Part shown: piece by piece, positions 1 to 5,157 of the stretch
How the letters are laid out: every line of letters begins with the position of its first letter
Numbering within the stretch: the first letter of the stretch is position 1
Source of the DNA: Acidobacteriota bacterium
GTDB taxonomy: Bacteria; Acidobacteriota; Terriglobia; Terriglobales; Acidobacteriaceae
Direction: 5' to 3'
Assembly: GCA_003224785.1 (NCBI GenBank)
Contig: QHZV01000320.1
Coordinates: 1-7,580, forward strand
DNA: 7,580 bases
Made by a program: the position numbers and the translations under genes
Notes under the pieces: model-generated
Seen by the model: the letters and a program-made list of their open reading frames with translations, nothing else
Told to the model about the DNA's origin: nothing
Database searches by the model: none

Positions 1-14
1 ACGCGTTCGAAATC

Positions 15-95
15 AGCTCTTAGCTGTTAGCTCTTGGCTCTTAGCCAAACCCCTCGGGTTCAGGCTGAGAGCTAATGGCTAAGAGCTAATGGCTA
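15..95. repeat. Inverted pair of heptamer tandem arrays overlapping the folE start
   Basis: Bases 15-46 hold about 4.6 tandem heptamers of consensus RGCTSTT. Bases 64-95 hold about 4.6 heptamers of consensus GCTAAKR, which is the same unit in reverse complement. Pairing position i with 109-i over 15-46 and 63-94 gives 25 Watson-Crick pairs, 4 G-T pairs and 3 mismatches. The middle carries a further 5-bp stem (48-52 with 56-60) around a 3-base loop. The folE ATG (89-91) lies inside the 3' arm. The repeat structure is directly visible; any regulatory role is inference. Confidence 0.85.
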
Positions 96-688
96 CACGT
101 GCCGACACTCCGACCCTGACCTCCGCCAGCTTTGAAGAGCTGATGAAGGAGATTATCGTCCGCCTGGGTGAAGATCCCGAGCGCGAAGGCTTGGTGCGCA
201 CCCCCGCCCGCGTGCACAAGGCATTCGAGTTTCTGACGCGCGGCTACAGCGAAGACCCGGAGTCGATGCTGAAGAATGCCCTCTTCACCGTCACCTACGA
301 CGAAATGGTGATTGTGAAAGACGTGGAAGTGTTCAGCCTGTGCGAGCATCACATGCTGCCATTTTTCGGAAAAGTGCATGTCGCGTACATTCCCAACGGG
401 AGAGTCATCGGACTCAGCAAGATTCCGCGCCTGATCGAAATCTTCTCGCGCCGCCTGCAAATTCAGGAGCGCCTGACGACGCAGATTGCCGAGACCATTC
501 AAAAAGTAATCCAGCCGCAGGGAGTTGGCGTGGTCATTGAAGCACGCCATCTCTGCATGATGATGCGAGGGGTGGAGAAGCAGCATTCTGCGGCTGTCAC
601 TTCATCCATGCTCGGATGCTTCCGGGACGAGCAGGAGACGCGTCAGGAGTTTCTGTCGCTGATTCGGCAACGGCCGAACGGAATCTGA
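89..688 (+). CDS. folE: GTP cyclohydrolase I
   Basis: This enzyme converts GTP to 7,8-dihydroneopterin triphosphate, the first step of tetrahydrofolate and pterin synthesis, in the cytoplasm as a homodecamer in the known family. The 199-residue product shows the zinc and catalytic set: CEHH at residues 85-88 (Cys85 and His88 as ligands, His87 catalytic) and RHLCM at 153-157 (His154, Cys156 as third ligand). The [16 protein letters not shown] stretch at 164-179 is typical of the C-terminal core. Length matches bacterial FolE, slightly shorter than the E. coli protein because of a short N-terminus. The ATG at 89 is the first possible start, since TAA at 80-82 closes the frame just upstream. No clear Shine-Dalgarno is seen; the start sits inside a heptamer array able to form a long hairpin. 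It appears to be a single gene; the next gene starts 135 bases downstream. Confidence 0.97.
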   Translation: MATRADTPTLTSASFEELMKEIIVRLGEDPEREGLVRTPARVHKAFEFLTRGYSEDPESMLKNALFTVTYDEMVIVKDVEVFSLCEHHMLPFFGKVHVAYIPNGRVIGLSKIPRLIEIFSRRLQIQERLTTQIAETIQKVIQPQGVGVVIEARHLCMMMRGVEKQHSAAVTSSMLGCFRDEQETRQEFLSLIRQRPNGI

Positions 689-694
689 AAAACA

Positions 695-718
695 GTCGTT
701 GCCTGTTGGTCGTTGGCT
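695..718. repeat. Degenerate heptamer array downstream of folE
   Basis: Starting 6 bases after the folE stop there are about 3.4 heptamer units: GTCGTTG, CCTGTTG, a second GTCGTTG, then a partial GCT. The unit resembles the one at 15-46 (general form GYYBTTR). It looks like a decayed member of the same class of intergenic 7-base-period repeat. No function can be read from it, and no obvious hairpin terminator follows. Confidence 0.55.
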
Positions 719-780
719 AACCCGTTATCTTCACCGTTCTCAAGGGTTTCGTCCGAGGGCTATCGCCAATTCTTTCAGAA

Positions 781-815
781 CTCTGTGGCTTCGCTCTGCG
801 CTCGCTGCGGTTAAA
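781..815 (+). repeat. CTCTGYG-type heptamer element upstream of the SDR gene
   Basis: Five consecutive 7-base blocks can be laid out from 781: CTCTGTG, GCTTCGC, TCTGCGC, TCGCTGC and GGTTAAA. The string ends 8 bases before the TTG start of the dehydrogenase gene. From memory, elements of the form 'CTCTGYG...GCGGTTAAA' occur in the intergenic DNA of several bacterial phyla. A related copy in inverted orientation lies after the same gene at 1561-1590. Function unknown. Confidence 0.45.
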
Positions 816-823
816 ATCTTTGC

Positions 824-1534
824 TTGTCTCTCAAACGGAAAGTCGCAGCCGTGACCGGCGCAACTCAGGGCATTGGACTGGCGATTGCGCGGGCATTGGC
901 GAATGAAGGCTGCACTCTCATCGTCTGTGGCCGGAATGAAAAGCAACTGCGCCGAGTTGAGCAGCAATTAGCTCGCCACGACGTGGATGTGCTTGCCCAC
1001 GTCTGTGACGTGCGCGACGAGCAGAATGTTGCGGATCTGTTCCAAGCGGTTCGCCGAAAATTCCGCCGGATAGATATTCTGGTTAACAACGCAGGAATTG
1101 CCCACCCAGATTCTTCCATTGCCAAGCTTCCGTCAGATGTATGGGCGGACGTTATTGCGACCAATCTGACTGGAATGTTTTTGGTCACGAAAGCAGCTCT
1201 GCCGCTGATGAAGCGCGGCGGAGTGATCGTGAACAATCTTTCTATCGCTGCGAAGCAGGTGTTCCCTGGATCATCGGCCTACAACGCTTCTAAACACGGT
1301 GCGCTCGGATTTACCAATACGCTTCGCGAGGAGTTGCGAGCGAAAGGCATTCGGGTTATCGCGATGCTGCCGGGCGCTACCGATACTGCGATCTGGAACA
1401 CGCTGTGGCCCGATGCGCCGCGAAAGAAGATGCTACCGCCGAGAGCAATCGCTCAGGCGTTGGTGAGCGCAGTCAGGCAAAAAGAAGGCACGATTGAAGA
1501 GGTCACAATACGGCCGAGTGGTGGAACTCTGTGA
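824..1534 (+). CDS. Short-chain dehydrogenase/reductase (SDR family)
   Basis: A classical SDR: an NAD(P)-dependent oxidoreductase with a Rossmann fold, expected in the cytoplasm. Visible motifs are TGATQGIG at residues 11-18 (dinucleotide-binding glycine motif), NNAG at 88-91, Asn114 in the helix after it, Ser140, and the catalytic pair Tyr153 and Lys157 in YNASK. PG follows at 183-184. The length of 236 residues is normal for the classical class, so the enzyme should be active. The substrate cannot be told from sequence; 3-ketoacyl-ACP reductase-like and sepiapterin-reductase-like roles are both possible, and proximity to folE is too weak to choose. The start is TTG at 824: TAA at 812-814 closes the frame upstream, and later in-frame starts would cut the glycine motif. 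No Shine-Dalgarno is evident, so the initiation site is less certain than the identity. Confidence 0.9.
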   Translation: MSLKRKVAAVTGATQGIGLAIARALANEGCTLIVCGRNEKQLRRVEQQLARHDVDVLAHVCDVRDEQNVADLFQAVRRKFRRIDILVNNAGIAHPDSSIAKLPSDVWADVIATNLTGMFLVTKAALPLMKRGGVIVNNLSIAAKQVFPGSSAYNASKHGALGFTNTLREELRAKGIRVIAMLPGATDTAIWNTLWPDAPRKKMLPPRAIAQALVSAVRQKEGTIEEVTIRPSGGTL

Positions 1535-1560
1535 ACTTTTTTCAGTGAATGGCCAAAGCA

Positions 1561-1590
1561 AATCTTAAACCGCGAAGATCGCAAAAGAAA
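1561..1590 (-). repeat. Inverted relative of the 781-815 element, downstream of the SDR gene
   Basis: Read on the minus strand, the core is a TGCG block, a short AT-containing block, then CGCGGTTTAAGATT. This parallels CTGCGGTTAAAATCTT on the plus strand at 805-820. The two copies therefore face each other across the dehydrogenase gene. The match is imperfect and short, so relatedness is likely but not proven. Nothing else recognisable was seen in the 168 bases between the SDR stop and the protease start. Confidence 0.4.
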
Positions 1591-1692
1591 AGCAAGCAGC
1601 ACAAACCCGCGACCTGCGCCTACTTAACGGTTGCATCCTCGCGCAACGTGGGGTAAGGTTCTTGCGACGCGCAGTTTGCGCCGTACGCGTTT

Positions 1693-1696
1693 AGGG
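1693..1696 (+). promoter_or_regulatory. Shine-Dalgarno candidate deciding the M48 protease start
   Basis: AGGG lies 6 bases before the ATG at 1703-1705. It supports that ATG over the upstream in-frame TTG at 1631, which would place 24 arginine-rich residues before an otherwise standard signal peptide. Confidence 0.55.
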
Positions 1697-1702
1697 CAAC
1701 TT

Positions 1703-2608
1703 ATGCAGTTCCGCCTCGCAGCCCTGGCTCTCTTCCTGGTTAGCTCCGCGCTCGCCGCATTCACCCAGATTCTCGCGCAGCACGATGTGGACGACGCATC
1801 CCAAACTCACATCGTTAAGCATTATCACGATGGCCACATCCGCGACATTGACGCGATTGGGACAAGAAAGATTGGCTGCAACCGCGGTATTGGCAACTGG
1901 TACAGCCTGGAAAGTCAGATCGCCATGGGCAAGGACTATGCCAGGCAGGTTGAATCCACTTCGCGTCTGGTTACCGATCCCCTCATTACCGAATACATTC
2001 GTCGCATTGGGCAGAACCTGGTGCGAAATTCTGATTCGCAGGTTGCGTTCACCATCAAAGTGATTGACTCGGACGATGTCAATGCTTTCGCACTGCCGGG
2101 CGGGTTTTTCTACGTCGATTCAGGTTTGATTCTTGCCGCCGATGACGAAGCTGAATTGGCGGGCGTGATGGCGCATGAGATTGCCCATGTTGCGGCTTGT
2201 CATGTGGCGCGCGAGCGCACACGTGGACAGCTCATGAACCTGGCCTCGGTTTCCATGATGATGGTTGGCGGACCTATCGGCTACGGGGTCTATGAAGCGG
2301 CTGGATTTGCGATGCCCATGACCGTCTTGAAATTCTCGCGCGGATTCGAATCAGAGGCAGATTTCCTGGGCGTGGAATACATGTACAAGGCCGGCTATGA
2401 TCCGCAGGCGTTCACGGCATTTTTCGAGCGGGTAAAGAGGCCTTTGAGACCCATCCGCAGACCCCCGACCGGATTGCGAAGACGCAAAAAGAGATCAACA
2501 CCCTCCTGCCGGCACGGAGCGAGTACACGGTTGACACTTCAGAGTTTCAGGAAGTCAAGGCGCAGCTCAACCGAATTGAGAACCGTCGCAGCGGGATTGA
2601 GAATGTGA
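1703..2608 (+). CDS. Exported M48-family zinc metalloprotease, frame-broken at its C-terminus
   Basis: This is a peptidase of the M48 type (BepA/LoiP-like), expected to act in the periplasm in protein quality control. From the ATG at 1703 the product starts with a signal peptide: a hydrophobic run over residues 5-20, with likely cleavage near Ala25. HEIAH at 158-162 is the zinc-binding HExxH. ESEAD at 216-220 supplies the third ligand (Glu216) and the conserved Asp, within FSRGFESEADFLG. NAFALPGGFFYVDSGL at 127-142 is the conserved strand before the active site. After about residue 245 the sequence turns into an Arg/Pro/Ser-rich string unlike the family. The proper C-terminus continues in another frame (see 2437-2682). 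The catalytic core is intact, so the protein may still be made, but the annotated end at 2608 is probably an artefact of the frame break. Confidence 0.88.
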   Translation: MQFRLAALALFLVSSALAAFTQILAQHDVDDASQTHIVKHYHDGHIRDIDAIGTRKIGCNRGIGNWYSLESQIAMGKDYARQVESTSRLVTDPLITEYIRRIGQNLVRNSDSQVAFTIKVIDSDDVNAFALPGGFFYVDSGLILAADDEAELAGVMAHEIAHVAACHVARERTRGQLMNLASVSMMMVGGPIGYGVYEAAGFAMPMTVLKFSRGFESEADFLGVEYMYKAGYDPQAFTAFFERVKRPLRPIRRPPTGLRRRKKRSTPSCRHGASTRLTLQSFRKSRRSSTELRTVAAGLRM

Positions 2609-2682
2609 CGCGTCCGACGTTGCGGCGCAGAACGCCGATGGAAAGCGAGCCGAAACTGCCTCTTCCGGATGACAAGCAGTAG
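2437..2682 (+). pseudogene. Out-of-frame C-terminal remainder of the M48 protease
   Basis: Read from GAG at 2437, this frame gives EAFETHPQTPDRIAKTQ, then about 64 more residues ending in LPLPDDKQ and TAG at 2680-2682. The THPxTPDRI motif is the family's usual sequence after the FFExx helix, so this is the authentic protease tail. The shift relative to the upstream frame is -1 (or +2). From memory, relatives carry a dozen or so residues (rich in Lys and Gly) between FFE and the THP motif that are absent here. A small out-of-frame deletion is therefore more likely than a single-base slip. The TAG abuts the stop of the convergent Nudix gene with no gap, which supports it as the original end. 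Sequencing or assembly error cannot be excluded. Confidence 0.85.
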
Positions 2683-3078
2683 TCAGGGCGCCAGCTTGCC
2701 GTTTGCGAGATCTTTCACCAATTCCAAGTCTGCCTCAAGAAAATCGTACGACGGCAGGTCAGCAGGCTGAACCCAGCGGATCGCACGAAAAATCTTGTTC
2801 TCCATGTCTCCGGAATAACCTTGCACGTCATAGAAACGCAACTCGACGGCGTTGCCGTTTGGATATTCGTGGCGGAAGCGCGTGACCTCGTCTCCCACAT
2901 TGGCTTGAATACCCAATTCTTCGTCTAGTTCACGGCGCATCGCGTCCCTGGGTTGCTCGCCTTCCTCGATTTTTCCACCGGGGAATTCCCATTTCAACGG
3001 CATCACCTGATGCCGGGTGCGCTGGCAAATAAGGAGCTTGCCATCTTTCCAGATAAGAGCCGCGACGACGCGCTTCAT
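2683..3078 (-). CDS. Nudix hydrolase, MutT-like (8-oxo-dGTP/CTP pyrophosphatase type)
   Basis: A small 131-residue Nudix protein. Members of this subgroup hydrolyse oxidised or non-canonical nucleoside triphosphates to monophosphate and pyrophosphate, sanitising the nucleotide pool. The Nudix box runs from Gly35 to Ile57, with Glu41 and the metal-binding REL-x-EELGI block (Arg49, Glu50, Glu53, Glu54). WEFPGGKIE at 30-38 is the usual MutT lead-in. I chose the ATG at 3078 because MKRVVAALIWKDGK is the family's normal N-terminus. An in-frame GTG at 3138 would add 20 residues, mostly translated from a heptamer repeat. The stop abuts the M48 TAG directly. The gene lies 80 bases downstream of the BtuF-like gene on the same strand and may be cotranscribed. 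Substrate preference is not readable from sequence. Confidence 0.93.
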   Translation of the reverse strand: MKRVVAALIWKDGKLLICQRTRHQVMPLKWEFPGGKIEEGEQPRDAMRRELDEELGIQANVGDEVTRFRHEYPNGNAVELRFYDVQGYSGDMENKIFRAIRWVQPADLPSYDFLEADLELVKDLANGKLAP

Positions 3079-3082
3079 AGGA

Positions 3083-3117
3083 TTTTGCAATCGGTAATTT
3101 GCAATTGCGTAATTTGA
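3083..3117 (-). repeat. Heptamer-period repeat in the Nudix gene leader
   Basis: Directly before the Nudix ATG, about five 7-8 base units alternate between forms like TTGCAAT and like GGTAAT/CGTAAT when read on the plus strand. TTTGCAAT and GTAATTTG each occur twice (TTTGCAAT at 3084-3091 and near 3098-3105). The array ends about 4 bases from the start codon. It is AT-rich in an otherwise GC-rich region. It replaces any visible Shine-Dalgarno sequence. Confidence 0.65.
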
Positions 3118-3158
3118 ACCGCTGGGTTCTTCAATCACTCAAGCACAAAATTTCTCAA

Positions 3159-3974
3159 CTACTGAATTTGTTCGATACATCGTAATCCCTCTGCGTGTGG
3201 AAAACACTCTGGATGAATGGCAGCGGCTAGAGCATGAAGTCCCTTCACCAGAGTGGGCGCAGGAGTATTCAGGTATTCGTCGCGAATGCAAAAGACGCGG
3301 TGATTTTTTGCGGCAGGAATCTTTTCCCAAGCGCGCGTTTGGACGATCTTTTCCAGCGGGACACGGTCGCCGGCGCCGCACCAGGCTGCAATTAACACAT
3401 CCGGCGATTCCGATGCGACTTCCTCGGCGGAAATTTGCGCGCCCGGCGTTCCGATGAATTCTCCCCCAACGGCGTGTACCAGTTCGGCCACCCAATGCTG
3501 CGAAGCGATCAGCGGCTTGCCCCACTCTTCGCAGAAAACAAGCGGCTTCGGGAAGTTTTCAGTTTGGCGGCGAACGGATTCGATCTCGTCTTGCATTTTG
3601 GAAATGACACGTTCGCCGGCATCGCGGGCATTCATAATTCCTGCGATTGCTGCTATGTCGCCGTAGATGTCCGCCAGCGACTTGGGTGCAAGCCCTAGAA
3701 ATCGAGATCCGGATTTTAGGATCTCACCAACTGCTTTTTCCTGATAGGGAACCGCCGCAATGACCAGATCGGGGTGTGCGTCAGTGATTTGCGAGCTCTG
3801 AGCCGTCCACGAATCTGCAATGATTGCGATGTTACTCTGCAAAACCTCCGGACAAACATCGACGCAGTATTTTGTGCACGCGACAACACTGCTGAGTCGG
3901 CCGAGATCGCGCAGGATTGCCGTAGCGCTGGGCTGAAGCGAAACGATGCGGCGAGGGGCGTATGGAGAGAGCAC
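3159..3974 (-). CDS. BtuF-like (cobalamin-binding) periplasmic-type substrate-binding protein
   Basis: A 271-residue protein of the helical-backbone metal/cobalamin-receptor class, as in BtuF or FhuD, which hands ligand to an ABC importer. Recognisable parts are RIVSLQPSATAIL at residues 9-21 with the following CTKYCVDVCPEV (33-44), a DLVIAA strand at 69-74, the CEEWGKPL segment at 148-155, a PDVLIAAWCG strand at 191-200, and a C-terminal lid helix. Length fits the family. No signal peptide or lipobox is present: the N-terminus is MLSPYAPRR and then the first domain strand. No transporter genes are adjacent. The start is GTG at 3974 with no clear Shine-Dalgarno. Function in B12 uptake is known for the family but only inferred here; a cytoplasmic sensing or binding role is also possible. 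It may share a transcript with the Nudix gene. Confidence 0.8.
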   Translation of the reverse strand: MLSPYAPRRIVSLQPSATAILRDLGRLSSVVACTKYCVDVCPEVLQSNIAIIADSWTAQSSQITDAHPDLVIAAVPYQEKAVGEILKSGSRFLGLAPKSLADIYGDIAAIAGIMNARDAGERVISKMQDEIESVRRQTENFPKPLVFCEEWGKPLIASQHWVAELVHAVGGEFIGTPGAQISAEEVASESPDVLIAAWCGAGDRVPLEKIVQTRAWEKIPAAKNHRVFCIRDEYLNTPAPTLVKGLHALAAAIHPECFPHAEGLRCIEQIQ

Positions 3975-4005
3975 GAGAACAATATTACAAACGAAACTCG
4001 CAAGC

Positions 4006-4022
4006 AGGGGGGCAGCCCCCCT
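4006..4022. other. GC-rich hairpin between divergent genes
   Basis: AGGGGGG and CCCCCCT form a perfect 7-bp stem around a 3-base loop, 31 bases outside the BtuF-like start and 53 bases outside the scaffold start. A smaller GAGC/GCTC hairpin follows at 4033-4043. No T-run follows on either strand, so it is not a standard terminator. No B12-box sequence was seen, so I do not call a cobalamin riboswitch. Confidence 0.5.
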
Positions 4023-4075
4023 CTGACCGATTGAGCGAAGCTCGTGATATTTGCTGGAGCAGATAAACTATCGAA

Positions 4076-4456
4076 GTGTACTCGCCCCAGGTCCTCGATC
4101 ATTTTGAGCACCCCCGCAATTCAGGTCTGCTCGATCATCCCGATGCATCGGTGCAAGTCGAGAATCCGGTCTGTGGAGATGTGCTCCGGCTGAGCGCAAT
4201 AATTGTGGATGGCCGAATTTCGGGAATCAAATTCCTCTCGCAAGGTTGCGTGCCCGCAATCGCCTGCGGATCTGCCGTCTCAGAGTTGGCGAAAGGAAAG
4301 ACGATTGCGCAGGCGAATGCTCTAACTCGGGGCGAACTGATGGAGATGCTCGGCGAACTCCCCGAAGCCTCGTCTCATGCGGCCGCGCTGGCGATGGATG
4401 CTCTCAGCAAGCTGCTCAAGAGCCTTGAGAGTACCGTCACCTCTGGCTATGCGTGA
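4076..4456 (+). CDS. IscU/NifU-like iron-sulfur cluster scaffold protein (variant)
   Basis: A 126-residue relative of IscU/SufU/NifU-N, whose members assemble Fe-S clusters on three cysteines and pass them to apoproteins in the cytoplasm. The N-terminus MYSPQVLDHFEHPRNSG (1-17) is the family signature. NPVCGD at 30-35 holds the first cysteine (Cys33) and the conserved Asp35, and QGC at 56-58 holds the second (Cys58). The usual third cysteine, in an HC motif before the last helix, is replaced: His101 is followed by Ala102. An additional cysteine appears at Cys64 (AIACGS), where the family often has Ser. The start is GTG at 4076, fixed by the family N-terminus and by TAA at 4064-4066. No cysteine desulfurase or Suf genes are visible nearby. 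The gene ends 12 bases from the convergent HAD gene. Confidence 0.88.
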   Translation: MYSPQVLDHFEHPRNSGLLDHPDASVQVENPVCGDVLRLSAIIVDGRISGIKFLSQGCVPAIACGSAVSELAKGKTIAQANALTRGELMEMLGELPEASSHAAALAMDALSKLLKSLESTVTSGYA

Positions 4457-4468
4457 AAGAGCAGTGTG

Positions 4469-5131
4469 TCACTTCTGTGGCCGCATCCCATCTGGCCAGT
4501 AGATTGTCCACGATTTTTCCTGAGCCATCTTTTCGAGGTCGGGGTTCGGGTTCACAGCAACCGCAAATCGCGATAGCGTCAGCATTGCGGCGTCCCACCG
4601 AGAATTGCCAAATGCAACATCGGGCACTTCGCCGATCTCCGCAAGGATCGCTTTAGGCTTTCCGGCGCCGGAGGGAAGCCGAGTTAGCTGATTCGTGATC
4701 ACACCATTCTTGATTGCAACCGCAGCGGCAAGGATCTTTCGCGCTGGAATGCCAATATGAACCATTGCCTCGCGAATGACCCATTCATTCGTCGAGGAGA
4801 CCGCCCAGACATCGCAACCCGCTTTCTGCAGGCGTAGAACCAGCTCCTTCATCTCGGGAAAGATTCGGGCAACAAAGTGTTCCTCGAAGAATGTTCGAGC
4901 CAGTGCAAGTACATCTGCCTCTTTTAGTCCTTGATGAATGGTCACCATCTCGCCGCACATATCGTCTTCGCTGACTTTGCCCTCGCGATAATCGGCGTAA
5001 CGGGCGCGGGCCCAGCGCACGACTTCATCGGGCACCACGCCGCGCTTCAATTCCCAATCGAAAAAGCCTTCGCCGGCGTCTCCAGACCAGAGCGTGCCAT
5101 CACAATCAAAGACTGCCAGCCTGGGAGACAA
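4469..5131 (-). CDS. HAD-superfamily phosphatase, subfamily IB (SerB-like)
   Basis: A 220-residue phosphatase of the haloacid dehalogenase superfamily, cytoplasmic and Mg-dependent by family. Motif I is DCDGT at residues 9-13 (nucleophile Asp9, acid/base Asp11). Motif II is SS at 112-113 in WAVSSTNEW, motif III is Lys158 in GAGKPK, and motif IV is GNSRWD at 175-180 with Asp180. The helical cap between motifs I and II (about 20-95) suits subfamily C1/IB, as in phosphoserine phosphatase, but the substrate is not readable. The start is TTG at 5131; TAG at 5158-5160 closes the frame upstream, and later starts would lose motif I. It follows the MocA-like gene by 26 bases on the same strand and is probably the last gene of the hemQ operon. 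A link to haem or molybdenum cofactor metabolism is only contextual. Confidence 0.88.
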   Translation of the reverse strand: MSPRLAVFDCDGTLWSGDAGEGFFDWELKRGVVPDEVVRWARARYADYREGKVSEDDMCGEMVTIHQGLKEADVLALARTFFEEHFVARIFPEMKELVLRLQKAGCDVWAVSSTNEWVIREAMVHIGIPARKILAAAVAIKNGVITNQLTRLPSGAGKPKAILAEIGEVPDVAFGNSRWDAAMLTLSRFAVAVNPNPDLEKMAQEKSWTIYWPDGMRPQK

Positions 5132-5157
5132 TTCAAGCCAAAACGCGAAGCAGAAAA

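Noticed and set aside
15..46. CRISPR array
   Set aside because: The units are 7 bases in direct tandem without spacers.
86..586. 166-codon open frame on the minus strand opposite folE
   Set aside because: It is antisense to an unmistakable folE. Its His-rich composition mirrors folE codons, and it matches no family I recognise.
2432..2440. Programmed -1 frameshift in the M48 gene
   Set aside because: There is no X-XXY-YYZ heptamer and no clear downstream pseudoknot, and a family linker seems to be missing; mutation or error is simpler.
3139..3525. 128-codon minus-strand frame overlapping the BtuF-like gene
   Set aside because: It is Arg-rich, has no motif, and lies out of frame within a well-supported gene on the same strand.
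4006..4022. Rho-independent terminator
   Set aside because: The stem is strong but has no T-run on either strand and lies between divergent starts, where no transcript should end.
3975..4075. Cobalamin riboswitch upstream of the BtuF-like gene
   Set aside because: The spacer is only about 100 bases, no B12-box-like sequence was found, and the hairpin present is a simple GC stem.
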